Source: an uncultured Bacteroidota bacterium (GTDB taxonomy: Bacteria > Bacteroidota > Bacteroidia > Chitinophagales > Saprospiraceae). From it: a stretch of DNA of 15,394 nt. Positions 1 to 7,271 of this stretch are shown in pieces; positions within the stretch are counted from its first letter, which is position 1; every line of letters begins with the position of its first letter. Under the pieces are notes generated by a model, which had not been told where the DNA came from, searched no databases, and worked only from the letters and a program-made list of their open reading frames with translations. Position numbers and translations under genes: made by a program. Where the stretch lies: assembly GCA_937952445.1 (NCBI GenBank), contig CALGAA010000027.1, positions 1-15,394 on the forward strand. Direction: 5' to 3'.

Positions 1-617
1 GTCTCATCTTCTAACCAAGCTTTAAAGGCATCCGAGTTAAGGGCATCATCTTTATTCAGACAATTCTTCAGTCTGAGGATCCCGGTGTTCGGGAGCACGG
101 TCTTCGCTTGGCTGAAAACTATTCCGCATTACTGTCTGATGTGATCAAAATGAAAGACGATCCATCCGCACGAGTGGTCATGCAAACAGCATTGAGTTTG
201 GGTAATTTCACTTCCAACCAGATCATCCCGGCGTTAGCGGAAATTTTAAATAAAAATTATAAGAATCATTGGATCCGAATGGCCGTATTGAGTTCCAATG
301 CCGGTTCATCGATAGCTTTGTTGAATCACCTCGATAATCAGACGTCGTTTTTCGAATCCTGGGATGGCGAGAAGCAAAAATTCCTTCAGGATTTTACGTA
401 TATTACTGCTGCCAGAAACAACGAATCCGATGTTTTGGCTCTCGTAAGCGAATTGGATCGGGTGCCAACAGAAAATCAGGAGGGCATTTGGAAAAGTTTT
501 GCTGGCGGCGTGAAACGTGGCGAGGCTAGTCTGACAGACAAAGTTAAAGCAGAAATTACTAAAGTCACGGATTCCTCAGCTGATGCTGTCAAAGAAGCCC
601 TGGGAGAAGTGCTTTAA
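1..617 (+). CDS. HEAT-repeat C-terminal part of a PVC-type membrane-bound dehydrogenase, left-truncated, probable frameshift
   Basis: The 3' end of a gene that enters from the left edge. The segment DPGVREHGLRLAEN and the following alpha-helical repeats (SARVVMQTALSLGNF, IIPALAEILNKNY, HWIRMAVLSS) match the HEAT region that follows the sorbosone-dehydrogenase-like propeller in PVC-type membrane-bound dehydrogenases, periplasmic enzymes thought to oxidise sugars or alcohols. The reading frame is open from 15 to the TAA at 615-617, but a TAA at 12-14 blocks it on the left. The only formal start nearby is TTG at 108, inside the conserved HEAT motif, so it is unlikely to be the true start. Frame 2 upstream gives HLLTKL, which joins well to KGI in frame 3 if one T around 21-23 is extra. 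In the family a C-terminal cytochrome c domain usually follows; none is present here. The next gene, a HiPIP, begins 17 bases later, so the two are probably co-transcribed. Family assignment is fairly sure; substrate unknown. Confidence 0.7.
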
Positions 618-634
618 TCAGAAAATTTGACATT

Positions 635-1009
635 ATGGAATTTAAAAAGAATAGGCGGGCCTTTATCCACTCCTTCCTCAAACTGGGGGCAGGAGTGGTA
701 ATGATCCCTCTGATCGCTCAATCCTGTAAATCCGAAGGAGGGGATTCGACCGCTTCATCCACGCAGGAAGATAATGCGCACGCTTTGGATGTGACGAGTT
801 GTGACGATTTGTCCAAAACATCCGAGTCTGAGATCAAAAAACGCGAGGGATTCGGATACGTAGAGGAATCTCCGATCCCGGATAAGCAATGCCACAATTG
901 CCAGTTGTATATCCCCCCCAAAGATGGCCAGGTATGCGGAGGTTGTGCGTTGTTTAAAGGGCCCGTATTTGAAGAGGCATATTGCGCGTACTGGGCTCCG
1001 ATCGTATAA
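635..1009 (+). CDS. High-potential iron-sulfur protein (HiPIP), Tat-exported
   Basis: A 124-residue small electron carrier that would bind one 4Fe-4S cluster in the periplasm. The C-terminal part holds four cysteines in HiPIP spacing: Cys86 and Cys89 (CHNC), Cys104 (in CGGCALF) and Cys117 (AYCAYW), that is C-x2-C-x14-C-x12-C, with the aromatic residues expected after the last cysteine. The N-terminus has a twin-arginine signal (NRRAFIHSFLKLGAG, then a hydrophobic stretch), fitting export of a folded cluster protein. Cys31 in IAQSC could act as a loose lipobox, anchoring it to a membrane. A low-complexity acidic linker (about 32-70) separates signal and domain. It lies 17 bases after the HEAT-repeat gene and 22 bases before the ceramidase-like gene, suggesting one transcript. 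Its likely role is to accept electrons from a periplasmic dehydrogenase, probably the upstream gene product; that partner is an inference. Confidence 0.9.
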   Translation: MEFKKNRRAFIHSFLKLGAGVVMIPLIAQSCKSEGGDSTASSTQEDNAHALDVTSCDDLSKTSESEIKKREGFGYVEESPIPDKQCHNCQLYIPPKDGQVCGGCALFKGPVFEEAYCAYWAPIV

Positions 1010-1031
1010 TGGTGTAAATACATATTAATCT

Positions 1032-2462
1032 ATGAGAACACAGAATGGTATTCTGCCTTTGCTGGCTGTTTTTTTATTTTCCGTATGGTCAATCACCCCG
1101 TCTGCGTTCGGGGAAATTCCAGTTCAACCGGATCCACCGACCTACAATTCGTTTTCCTGGAAAGCAGGGGTGTCAAAGATTGACATTACTCCTGACCAAC
1201 CTCTTTGGATGGCCGGGTACGGATCCCGGACTTCGCCTTCCGAGGGTACACTGCACCCCATCTGGGTCAAAGCGCTTGCATTGGAAGATGCGCAGGGCAA
1301 TCAGTCGGTCGTCATCACCTCGGATTTATTGGGTTTTCCCAAGGCTATGTCAGACAATATTCGACAATCCGTCGAGTCGCGGTACGGGCTGACCAAAGCC
1401 CAGGTAATTCTCAATAGTTCGCATACGCACACCGGTCCGGTGTTGGGCGATGCCTTGTTTGATATTTATCCGGTGGATGAAGAGGGTCGGCAAAGGATTG
1501 CAGATTACACCAGGAAACTGACCGCGGACATCGTCGACCTGATCGGAAAGGCTTTGGAAAATTTGGAGCCAGCTCTGTTGTTTTCTCAAAATGGAGTAGC
1601 CCGGTTTCAGGTGAACAGAAGGAACAACGTGGAAGCGTTGCAACATCGGATCAGCGATCTCAACGGCCCCAATGATTATGCCGTTCCAGTGATCAAGGTT
1701 GCGAAACCAAACGGTGACTTAATCGCGATATTATTTGGGTATGCCTGTCATCCCACCGTACTGAGCCTCAACCAGTGGTCGGGGGATTATCCGGGTTATG
1801 CCCAGATCCAACTCGAGAAAGATCACCCCGGTGTACAGGCGATGTTTTTTCAGGGCGGCGGAGGAGACCAAAATCCCATTCCGCGGAGGACCATTCCCCT
1901 GGCTCGACAGTATGGACGAACGTTGGCGGCGGCTGTTGACCGGGTGTTGGAGGAAGAAATGAAGCCCCTCGAATCCGTTTTGAAGGTGGCGTATACCGAA
2001 GTAGATGTTAATCTGGAAACGGCTCCGACGGCGGAAGAATTGGCGCATTTTTGTGAATCTGCTTCCGGATATCAAAAACGCTGGGGAGAACGATTGCTCC
2101 AGGAGACAAAAGACGGAAAGCAGCAATTCGACAAATATCCTTATCCTTTGCAGATATGGACGCTCGGTGACCAATCCATATTCACCCTGGGGGGAGAGCT
2201 GTTGATCGGTTACACCATCCGATTGAAAGAAATTTTCGGTTATGATTCATTTGTCATGGGGTATACGAATGACGTCATGAGTTATATCCCCACGGCCCGG
2301 GTGCTTCATGAGGGGGGATATGAGGGTGCGCACGCCCAGATGGTTTACGGAATGCCTGCAAAGTGGTCCTACGATATCGAATCGACGATCATTAAGGGCA
2401 TGGTGGATCTGGCCCGATCGATCGATCTGGAGCTCCCGGCCAACCGTCTGATTGGCAATTGA
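1032..2462 (+). CDS. Neutral/alkaline ceramidase-fold protein, exported, catalytic serine replaced
   Basis: A 476-residue protein of the neutral/alkaline non-lysosomal ceramidase N-terminal domain family. Residues 1-27 form a signal peptide ending near SAFG. The domain starts at AGVSKIDITP (45-54), as usual for the family. Probable zinc ligands are visible: His131/His133 in SSHTHTGP, His240 in YACHPTV, Glu389 in GGELLIG and Tyr418 in VMSYIP, followed by GGYEG. In true ceramidases the nucleophile lies in a GDVSPN-type loop; here the loop reads GGGGDQNPIPR (275-285), with no serine, and Asn281 falls near its place. The C-terminal ceramidase domain is also absent. It is therefore probably a zinc hydrolase with another amide or ester substrate rather than a ceramidase. 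It is the third gene of the tight run with the HEAT and HiPIP genes. A second member of the family lies at 4345-5712. Confidence 0.85.
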   Translation: MRTQNGILPLLAVFLFSVWSITPSAFGEIPVQPDPPTYNSFSWKAGVSKIDITPDQPLWMAGYGSRTSPSEGTLHPIWVKALALEDAQGNQSVVITSDLLGFPKAMSDNIRQSVESRYGLTKAQVILNSSHTHTGPVLGDALFDIYPVDEEGRQRIADYTRKLTADIVDLIGKALENLEPALLFSQNGVARFQVNRRNNVEALQHRISDLNGPNDYAVPVIKVAKPNGDLIAILFGYACHPTVLSLNQWSGDYPGYAQIQLEKDHPGVQAMFFQGGGGDQNPIPRRTIPLARQYGRTLAAAVDRVLEEEMKPLESVLKVAYTEVDVNLETAPTAEELAHFCESASGYQKRWGERLLQETKDGKQQFDKYPYPLQIWTLGDQSIFTLGGELLIGYTIRLKEIFGYDSFVMGYTNDVMSYIPTARVLHEGGYEGAHAQMVYGMPAKWSYDIESTIIKGMVDLARSIDLELPANRLIGN

Positions 2463-2533
2463 TATAACACATTACTACGGAAGTATATAACCACGCAGTC
2501 AAAAATTTTCTATACACATAAGCGGTGATGTAG

Positions 2534-2565
2534 GGATTCCTGGTACGGAATGGTGCCAGGTATCC
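2534..2565 (+). other. Long imperfect hairpin in the leader of the propeller gene
   Basis: Arms at 2534-2546 (GGATTCCTGGTAC) and 2553-2565 (GTGCCAGGTATCC) pair over 13 positions with one T-T mismatch and one G-T wobble around a 6-base loop. A second, weaker stem (GTAA/TTAC with flanking CC/GG, about 2564-2582) follows and shares bases with the first, so the two could be alternatives. No T-run follows directly, so it is not a textbook intrinsic terminator. It lies between the ceramidase-like stop and the propeller start at 2607. It may be a terminator of the upstream transcript, an mRNA-stability element or a leader structure. Confidence 0.45.
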
Positions 2566-2606
2566 GGTAAGTTTTTTACGGGACTTTAAAATGTACAGTT
2601 TTAATC

Positions 2607-3884
2607 ATGAAAAGTAATTCCAATTCTCTGGTGGCAAAACGGCATTATTCGGGTTTTCCATTAGCTCACGATACCTATAATGCGCTTTCTGCTGCAAGTG
2701 ATGGGTGTGTTTACTACGTGTTATCTTCTGAAGATTTTGTGATCGGGGGACACGTGTATAAATACGATCCCCAAATTGATCAATCGACGTTGATCGGTGA
2801 TTTGACCAAAATATGTGGCGAATCGGATAAAAATGTGATCGGACAGGGGAAGAGCCACGTAGAATTTTTTGAGATGGGAGGGAAGTTGTATTACTCCACC
2901 CACGTTGGAATTTATGAGTTGATCGATGGAATGGATCGATTGTACCAAAACCCACCGGAGGGTCTGGGATTGTATCCCGGCGGGCACATCCTTTCATACG
3001 ATATCGAAACCGGAAAATCAGAGGATCTGGCAATCGTTCCCCATGGGGAAGGGATGGTTTCCATGACCATGGATACTGACCGCGGACACATCTATGGTCT
3101 GACATGGCCGACGGGACAATTTATTCACTACGACGTCCACGCGGATCAAATGTATGACCTGGGTCCGATTGCTCAGGGAGGGGAAGGCGGAACCCCCGGC
3201 GATGATTTCCGAACGCTGTGTCGTTCACTTGTGGTCGATCCTCGCAATGGTACGGTGTATTTTACCATCGCAGAGGGGGATATACTTTATTATCATCCGG
3301 ACGATCGACAAATCAAAACTGTACCGGATGTGAACCTCAGACTGGATTATTTTGGTCAGTTTGACCCTACCCGGCCGGGCAGTATGTCCTACCACTGGAG
3401 AAAAGTGTTCTGGTACGAACCTGAAAATGCTGTTATCGGGGTACACGGTAACTCGGGATACCTGTTTCGGTTTTCCCCGGACGAAGGCCGCGTGGAATTG
3501 ATCGAACGCATTACATCCCTTCCATCTAAAAAAAGCGGAATGGGCGACCAGTTTAGTTACGGATACCTCGGTTATGCGTTGGGCCCAGATCAGGAAACGG
3601 TTTACTACCTGACCGGAGGGCCGATTTACGAAAACGGTAGGCGCGTAGAAGGACTTAAATCCATCGCGAAAGGGGCTGCGAAGGGATTGGAAAATCTTCA
3701 TTTGGTGACCTATCATCTACCTTCGGATCGGTACACCGACCACGGACCCATTTTCTATGAGGACGGCTCCCGTCCCACCTATGTCAATTCCATCGCTGTT
3801 ACCAATGACCGGGTGTATTTCCTGGCCCGGATGGAAGTGGATGGACAGGAAATCCAGGATTTGGCCTGGGTGGATAGGCCATAA
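2607..3884 (+). CDS. Conserved beta-propeller protein of unknown function
   Basis: A 425-residue protein with repeated short strand units of the kind G-x-I/V-Y-x-x-T and aromatic-rich blade ends, for example GGKLYYSTHVG (91-101), YPGGHILSYD (123-132), HIYGLTWPTGQFIHYD (161-176), GTVYFTIAEGDILYY (215-229) and GNSGYLFRFS (281-290). This looks like a six- or seven-bladed propeller in the broad SMP-30/YncE-like group. Conserved-looking polar residues (His84, His99, Glu148, Arg202, Arg206, His280) could line a central site. No signal peptide or membrane segment is visible, so it is probably cytoplasmic, unlike its neighbours. I recognise the family as one recurring in Bacteroidota and other environmental bacteria but know of no assigned reaction; sugar lactonase or lyase chemistry is possible but unproven. 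It sits between the two ceramidase-fold genes. The ATG at 2591 is out of frame, so 2607 is the start. Confidence 0.75.
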   Translation: MKSNSNSLVAKRHYSGFPLAHDTYNALSAASDGCVYYVLSSEDFVIGGHVYKYDPQIDQSTLIGDLTKICGESDKNVIGQGKSHVEFFEMGGKLYYSTHVGIYELIDGMDRLYQNPPEGLGLYPGGHILSYDIETGKSEDLAIVPHGEGMVSMTMDTDRGHIYGLTWPTGQFIHYDVHADQMYDLGPIAQGGEGGTPGDDFRTLCRSLVVDPRNGTVYFTIAEGDILYYHPDDRQIKTVPDVNLRLDYFGQFDPTRPGSMSYHWRKVFWYEPENAVIGVHGNSGYLFRFSPDEGRVELIERITSLPSKKSGMGDQFSYGYLGYALGPDQETVYYLTGGPIYENGRRVEGLKSIAKGAAKGLENLHLVTYHLPSDRYTDHGPIFYEDGSRPTYVNSIAVTNDRVYFLARMEVDGQEIQDLAWVDRP

Positions 3885-4045
3885 TGGCTTGGTGGGTTTG
3901 GATAGAAATGACGGGTAGGAGGAAGGCCATGGGATAGGTTTTTCCGTATCGTAAAAGCGGATCTCTTTTTTATCGGGTGGACCACCGCATCTATGCGCAC
4001 TGTTTCATTCTTGTAATGGCCGGCACAAAATGGGATCTTTGGCAC

Positions 4046-4080
4046 TTCATCCACCTCTTTCAGGGGGGTGGACCCATGAA
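4046..4080 (+). terminator. Candidate hairpin downstream of the propeller gene
   Basis: TTCAT plus CCACCTC (4046-4057) can pair with GGGGTGG (4065-4071) and ATGAA (4076-4080), giving twelve pairs including one G-T wobble, a 7-base loop and a 4-base bulge (ACCC) on the right side. There is no T-run after it, and it lies about 160 bases beyond the propeller stop, so a role as terminator is only one option. Confidence 0.25.
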
Positions 4081-4230
4081 AGCCACTCGAACTCTAAGAG
4101 TTTTTAGGACACCTGATCGGAGTTGTGCCCGGAGAAAAGAAGGTTGGTCTTTGGAATATTGGGGTCATCAAGAGGAGAGATTCCCGCCTTTTGCGGTTCC
4201 TCACCTAAAGAAATGCAATTATAGAACTGA

Positions 4231-4255
4231 TTTTACCTTCCTCCTCTTGGTAAAA
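4231..4255. promoter_or_regulatory. Inverted repeat TTTTACC-N11-GGTAAAA, possible operator
   Basis: Two perfect 7-base arms at 4231-4237 and 4249-4255 lie about 90 bases before the second ceramidase-like gene and overlap the proposed TTG element at 4247-4249. A repeat of this size arises several times by chance in a window of this length, so only its position makes it worth listing. Confidence 0.2.
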
Positions 4256-4344
4256 GCATTAGATGGTATTACATTCACAGGAGGAACACAGCGGATGCTG
4301 CGACTGCAGCTGAGCACGTTCCGGCCATGTGAATAACCAATGGT

Positions 4345-5712
4345 ATGTACAAACCGATTTTAATCTGGGCCTGCCTCTTGTTTCTGATTGCGGAGGGGAG
4401 AACGAACGATCCCATTTCACAACCAGGGGTTCAGTTGGCATATTTTCAAACCGACGTGACTCCAGCCCCCGGAAGCCCATTGGCTTTTGGAACCGTGCGT
4501 ACCATCCGCGATTCATTGAGTGCTCGGGGAATCGTTTTGATTTTCGATGAAAAACCCGTCGTTCAATTGGCGATTGACTGGATCGGAGTCGCCAATGAAG
4601 GGATGCAGGTCTTCCGGCAAGCATTGGCCAGGGCTGCCGGCACGACCGAAGACCGGGTGGTGATCCATGCCTTACATCAACACGATGCAGTTCGATGTGA
4701 TTTCCTCACCCCCAGGTTGCTTGATCAATACCATGGCTCGGCTCTGTATTACGATACTGCTTTTTTGCAAGCCTCCATCGAGCGGGTCGCCCATGAAGTG
4801 GAAAAGGCCATGGAACGGTTGCAACCTGTGACTGATATTGGATTTGGTCAGGCCAAAGTGAGCAGGGTAGCTTCCAACAGACGCATTCTTGGAAGCCATG
4901 GTAAGGTAGAGAAGATGCGCTGGAGTAGTACTCAGGATTTTTTTTTAAGACATGAAGGCGTGGGCTTGATTGACCCCTGGCTGAAGGTAATCACTTTTTA
5001 TCAGAACGACACCCCTTTGGTTTCTATGTCGTATTACGCTGTGCATCCGGTGACGGAATTTGGTGACGGGGTAGTCTCGTCCGAATTTGTTGGATTAGCC
5101 CGAACCTACCAGGAGTCCAAAAGAGGTTATCCTCAGATATATTTGACGGGTGCGGCTGGAAATCTCGGAATCGGGAAATACTTTAACAATTCGGAGGGGC
5201 TTCGTTTTACGTTGGCGGCACGGATATCGATGGCCATTGACGAGGCTTTGGCTGCCGAAGTGAAGCAGCCGATCGATAAGCGCCATTTCAAATGGAAAAC
5301 CGCTGAGGTGTATTTGCCATTGGCGGAGCATATGAATAGGGAAAATCTGGAGGAGATTGCAGCAGGTATCCGTTTGGATCCCGAATTGCCTTATTTGCGG
5401 GCGGTCTCTTGTCTGGCCTGGTGGGAGCGGGTTCACATGAATCCGTACGTGCGGATCAGCGCACTTCATGTGGGTAATGTTCGATTGCTGAGTCTGCCGG
5501 GCGAACCTTTTGTGGAATACCAACTCATGGCGCAGGAATTTTTTCCACAGTTCCAGGTTGCCACCGCCGGTTATGAAGAATTTGGCATGGGGTATATTGG
5601 GACCAGCGAAGCTTACAGCCAGGGGGGATATGAAACGTCCAAAATGGCGACGATGGTGGGACCTCAGGCCGAAGCAGCTATGGTCAGGGGGATCAAGGCT
5701 GTGTTGGAGTAA
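4345..5712 (+). CDS. Second neutral-ceramidase-fold protein, exported, catalytic serine replaced
   Basis: A 455-residue, divergent member of the same family as the product of 1032-2462. The N-terminus (MYKPILIWACLLFLIAEG) is a signal peptide. The domain opens with VQLAYFQTDVTP (29-40). Probable zinc ligands line up with the family: His111/His113 in ALHQHDAV, His234 in YAVHPVTEFG, Glu387 in PGEPFVEY and Tyr417 in GMGYIG, followed by QGGYET. The loop that carries the ceramidase nucleophile reads TGAAGNLGIGKY (268-279), again without serine. A periplasmic zinc-dependent amidase or esterase is the best guess; true ceramidase activity is unlikely. The start at ATG 4345 gives a clean signal peptide; the ATG at 4340 is out of frame. 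It follows the propeller gene after 460 bases and is probably transcribed separately. It is convergent with the DoxX-like gene. Confidence 0.8.
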   Translation: MYKPILIWACLLFLIAEGRTNDPISQPGVQLAYFQTDVTPAPGSPLAFGTVRTIRDSLSARGIVLIFDEKPVVQLAIDWIGVANEGMQVFRQALARAAGTTEDRVVIHALHQHDAVRCDFLTPRLLDQYHGSALYYDTAFLQASIERVAHEVEKAMERLQPVTDIGFGQAKVSRVASNRRILGSHGKVEKMRWSSTQDFFLRHEGVGLIDPWLKVITFYQNDTPLVSMSYYAVHPVTEFGDGVVSSEFVGLARTYQESKRGYPQIYLTGAAGNLGIGKYFNNSEGLRFTLAARISMAIDEALAAEVKQPIDKRHFKWKTAEVYLPLAEHMNRENLEEIAAGIRLDPELPYLRAVSCLAWWERVHMNPYVRISALHVGNVRLLSLPGEPFVEYQLMAQEFFPQFQVATAGYEEFGMGYIGTSEAYSQGGYETSKMATMVGPQAEAAMVRGIKAVLE

Positions 5713-5758
5713 ATCAGGTGCGCTGTCATTTGTATTAATCCAATTTTAGGAGCATATG

Positions 5759-5798
5759 CAGCTTAAGATCCTGATTATGGATCAGATCGGGTAAGCTG
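5759..5798. terminator. Candidate bidirectional hairpin between convergent genes
   Basis: CAGCTTA (5759-5765) and TAAGCTG (5792-5798) pair perfectly over seven bases and enclose a smaller stem GATCC (5767-5771) / GGATC (5779-5783). It lies 47 bases after the second ceramidase-like stop and about 100 bases beyond the end of the convergent DoxX-like gene, where a shared transcription end is expected. A weaker GC stem around a TTTATTTT loop follows near 5822-5842. No long T-run is attached, so the terminator call is tentative. The rest of 5713-5900 holds no gene. Confidence 0.35.
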
Positions 5799-5900
5799 AA
5801 CGGTATTATTTACCCGGGACCGGGGCTTTATTTTGCCCGTGTCAAACCGCGCATCTTGCCATTGGCTATGCGTTTTCGTGGGCCTGCCTGGTGTTGAATT

Positions 5901-6353
5901 TTAATTTTTAAGACAACAAAGGTAGGTCCATACGATAAACAGAATCTGCAGGGGTATCCGAAACCACAAATACGTTAAGCCGGGACCTTCAAAACTTCCT
6001 GTCTGATAATCGATGTTGTGTGCGGCAGCATAAATATTAGCGGGTAAGATTAGGATAAAAAACCCAATCAACAACCAGGCGGTGGTCCAACGCCATCGCG
6101 GAACCAAAATCCCGACTGCTGCGGCTATCTCCAGAATTCCGGTTGAGGCAATAATAGCCTGTTTAAAAGGGACAAAGTCTGGTAACATCATGGCCATCCA
6201 GTCCGGATATAGAAAGTGTCCTAAGGCCGTGAAGATCAGCATGACCGACATGGCGATCCGTCCTGATCGGGCGTATAGCCATGTACCGTGGACGAATTTA
6301 TAAATGATGAGGGTCAGGGTCCAAGCAGATAATAATACGATTAGTGGTTTCAT
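5901..6353 (-). CDS. DoxX-like integral membrane protein
   Basis: A roughly 150-residue membrane protein with about four hydrophobic helices: IVLLSAWTLTLIIYKFV at the start, IAMSVMLIFTALGHFLYP, AIIASTGILEIAAAVGILVP, and TAWLLIGFFILILPANIYA, plus a hydrophobic C-terminal segment. The pattern TALGHFLYPDW, then TGILEI and PRWR, then LPANIYAA is typical of DoxX-like proteins. These are membrane proteins of uncertain role, in some cases linked to redox stress or quinone chemistry. I chose ATG at 6353; the frame also opens at TTG 6398, but the extra 15 residues (charged, before a natural signal-like start) look non-coding. It is 55 bases downstream of the Crp/Fnr-type gene on the same strand and is probably in its transcript. 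Confidence 0.8.
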   Translation of the reverse strand: MKPLIVLLSAWTLTLIIYKFVHGTWLYARSGRIAMSVMLIFTALGHFLYPDWMAMMLPDFVPFKQAIIASTGILEIAAAVGILVPRWRWTTAWLLIGFFILILPANIYAAAHNIDYQTGSFEGPGLTYLWFRIPLQILFIVWTYLCCLKN

Positions 6354-6408
6354 AAGTTCTTTTGGATCAAAGGTAAAAGCCCATCGGCTGCGAGTCAATG
6401 AACCTCGG

Positions 6409-6996
6409 TTAATAAATCCGCCGTCGAATCCTGCTCAAAGCCTGGGGTGTGATTCCAATGTAGGACGCAATGTACTTGAGGGGAATATTCTGGATAAGGT
6501 CGGGTTGGTCGGTTAGCAGATTGAGGTACCGCTGTTCGGCCGTTTCACTGAGTAGGGATAATTCGCGTTTCGATTTTTTAAGAAAAAGATCCTCGGCAGA
6601 AAGTCGCCCAATCGTTTGGCCGATATCCGAATCGCTGTAGATGGTTTGCAGATCCTCATAATGGATTCGCCAAAGTACCGTGGGACTCAGCGTTTCTACC
6701 CGGTAGGTAGATGGGCGCCGGGTGAGGAAGGAATCATAGGCGCTGACAAATTGCCCCTCAAACGTAAAGGAAAAAGTCAGGTCATTTTCTTCCCGCGGAA
6801 TGTAAAACCTGATAATACCATTTTGGATAAAAGACAGGTAGTCCTCCGTCTGCCCCTCTTCCAGGATCTGATGTTTGTTGGGGTATTCCTCGCGGACCAA
6901 ATGGGCCGAAAATATCCGCCAGTCTTCGTCCGTCAATTGGACACTTTGTTCAAAAAATTGCCTTATTCTTTCCATTGGACGAAAGGATTTTACCAT
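6409..6996 (-). CDS. Crp/Fnr-family transcriptional regulator
   Basis: A 195-residue cytoplasmic regulator. Residues about 25-125 form a cyclic-nucleotide-binding-like beta-barrel (HQILEEGQTEDYLSFIQNG, then FEGQFVSAYDSFL). The dimer helix follows (about 115-150). The C-terminus (TAEQRYLNLL, then IPLKYIASYIGITPQALSRI, 171-190) is the helix-turn-helix in the form usual in Bacteroidota Crp/Fnr-like proteins. There is no N-terminal cysteine set for an Fnr iron-sulfur cluster. The ligand is unknown; many Bacteroidota members do not bind cAMP. The start could be ATG 6996, which overlaps the stop of the small upstream ORF (ATGGTAA), or ATG 6975 (MERIRQFF), which is the more usual start in the family. 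It most likely regulates the adjacent DoxX-like gene or itself. Confidence 0.9.
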   Translation of the reverse strand: MVKSFRPMERIRQFFEQSVQLTDEDWRIFSAHLVREEYPNKHQILEEGQTEDYLSFIQNGIIRFYIPREENDLTFSFTFEGQFVSAYDSFLTRRPSTYRVETLSPTVLWRIHYEDLQTIYSDSDIGQTIGRLSAEDLFLKKSKRELSLLSETAEQRYLNLLTDQPDLIQNIPLKYIASYIGITPQALSRIRRRIY

Positions 6997-7271
6997 ATTA
7001 TTCGTATTCCATACAACCCCGTCATATCGATCACGAACTTAACGCCCGGTGCACCAGGTAACCGAAAATATTGCATTTTTTCAACGAGTTGATCTGGATT
7101 GCAGTGCCCGAAATTAATGATAAAATAGGTAGAAAGTTCCCATTCCCATAGCGACGATGTGGTAAAGTACCCATCCTGGTTGTTAAAAAGTAAACGGTCC
7201 GATATCATTCTTTTCAACACGAATTCCCATTCTCCATTTTCTTTTGGAAAAAGAATAAATTGCTTCGTCAT
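6990..7271 (-). CDS. Small hypothetical protein upstream of the Crp/Fnr regulator
   Basis: A 93-residue frame starting at ATG 7271 and ending at TAA 6990-6992, overlapping the first ATG of the regulator by seven bases (ATGGTAA), which would suit translational coupling. The product (MTKQFILFPKENGEWEF, later LWEWELSTYFIINFGH and LPGAPGVKFVIDM) has no signal peptide, no membrane segment and no motif I recognise, but its composition is protein-like, with aromatic beta-strand-like segments, and nothing competes with it on either strand. It may be a real small gene of the regulator transcript or an open leader region. I cannot assign a function. Confidence 0.45.
   Translation of the reverse strand: MTKQFILFPKENGEWEFVLKRMISDRLLFNNQDGYFTTSSLWEWELSTYFIINFGHCNPDQLVEKMQYFRLPGAPGVKFVIDMTGLYGIRIIW

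Larger units (their letters stand above)
3885..4344. other. 460-base intergenic region without a convincing gene
   Basis: No reading frame here looks coding. The longest plus frame (3977-4336) translates to a stretch rich in Trp, Arg and Cys with no family resemblance, and the minus frame 3779-4054 overlaps the propeller gene. The region contains two inverted repeats, listed separately (4046-4080 and 4231-4255), and probably holds the terminator of the propeller gene and the promoter of the second ceramidase-like gene. A weak Bacteroidota-type promoter (TTG at 4247-4249, then TACATTCA at 4270-4277 after 20 bases, 6 of 8 matches to TAnnTTTG) can be proposed but is not strong. Confidence 0.5.

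Noticed and set aside
718..1023. Minus-strand ORF across the HiPIP gene
   Set aside because: It lies opposite the HiPIP coding sequence, whose cysteine pattern and signal peptide are convincing; the minus product has no recognisable family.
3977..4336. 119-codon plus-strand ORF in the long gap
   Set aside because: Its product is an irregular Arg/Trp/Cys-rich sequence without motif, signal or family resemblance, and it reads like non-coding DNA.
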